Shown here in pieces: positions 6,273 to 6,302 of a stretch of DNA of 6,302 nt. Below the pieces are notes generated by a model. It did no database searches. It was not told the origin of the DNA and saw only the letters and a program-made list of their open reading frames with translations. Source of the stretch: Candidatus Ruthturnera sp. (GTDB taxonomy: Bacteria; Pseudomonadota; Gammaproteobacteria; PS1; Pseudothioglobaceae). Within the stretch, counting starts at the first letter, position 1. Each line of letters begins with the position of its first letter. The translations under genes and the position numbers were made by a program. Where the stretch lies: assembly GCA_018648985.1 (NCBI GenBank), contig JABGOT010000114.1, positions 1 to 6,302 of the forward strand, in the 5' to 3' direction.

Positions 6273-6302
6273 TTTAATTAAATGCCAACAGGTGAGCTAC
6301 CA
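6265..6302 (+). CDS. lolD: LolD, lipoprotein-releasing system ATP-binding protein (N-terminal fragment)
   Basis: An ATG within the last codons of the lolC-type gene opens an overlapping frame (8-base overlap), and AAGG lies 9 bases before it. The twelve visible codons read MSDLIKCQQVSY. This matches the expected N-terminus of an ABC ATPase just before the A-loop aromatic (compare E. coli LolD, whose start reads ...ILLQCDNLCKRY). The window edge cuts the gene before any Walker motif. The identification rests on the position after the permease gene and this short match. Confidence 0.8.
   Translation, partial: MSDLIKCQQVSY

Overview
The window is a gene-dense piece of a moderately AT-rich Gram-negative chromosome. 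Lipid A kinase (LpxK), CMP-Kdo synthetase (KdsB) and the lipoprotein-releasing ABC transporter (LolC/LolD) imply an outer membrane with Kdo-containing lipid A. The gene order lpxK, then a Trm112-like small gene, then kdsB is typical of Gammaproteobacteria. The compact layout and base composition would suit a marine or symbiotic gammaproteobacterium (for example the SUP05/Thioglobus group), but that placement is an impression, not something the sequence proves.

Layout. From 32 to 1612 on the + strand lie purE and purK, separated by 3 bases, which encode the two-step conversion of AIR to CAIR in purine synthesis. From 1609 to 4981 on the - strand lies a six-gene run, read from right to left: lpxK, a 53-residue UPF0434/Trm112-like gene (ycaR), kdsB, folD, a glutaredoxin-family gene and a small HExxH protein gene. 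Every junction in this run is a stop/start overlap of 1 or 4 bases, so it is almost certainly one translationally coupled operon. The run ends tail-to-tail with purK, and the two stop codons share the palindrome TTAA. A 55-base intergenic gap (4982-5036) separates lpxK from the divergent + strand lolC-type permease gene. That gene overlaps the start of lolD by 8 bases, and lolD is cut by the window edge.

How the genes fit together. LpxK phosphorylates the lipid A precursor and KdsB activates Kdo for transfer onto it. LolCD releases lipoproteins toward the outer membrane, including those that help export LPS. These form an envelope-building module read outward from one short control region. 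FolD makes 5,10-methenyl- and 10-formyl-tetrahydrofolate, the latter used by purine synthesis, so it is metabolically linked to the facing purEK pair. The last two genes of the long operon, a glutaredoxin-like protein with a CPFC motif and a 111-residue HExxH protein, are the least understood part.

All genes look intact apart from the truncated lolD. I see no RNA genes, mobile elements, CRISPR arrays or signs of recent transfer, and no clearly novel system. The most interesting points are the unbroken chain of overlapping genes, the HExxH/glutaredoxin pair at its end, and the shared-stop convergence with purK.
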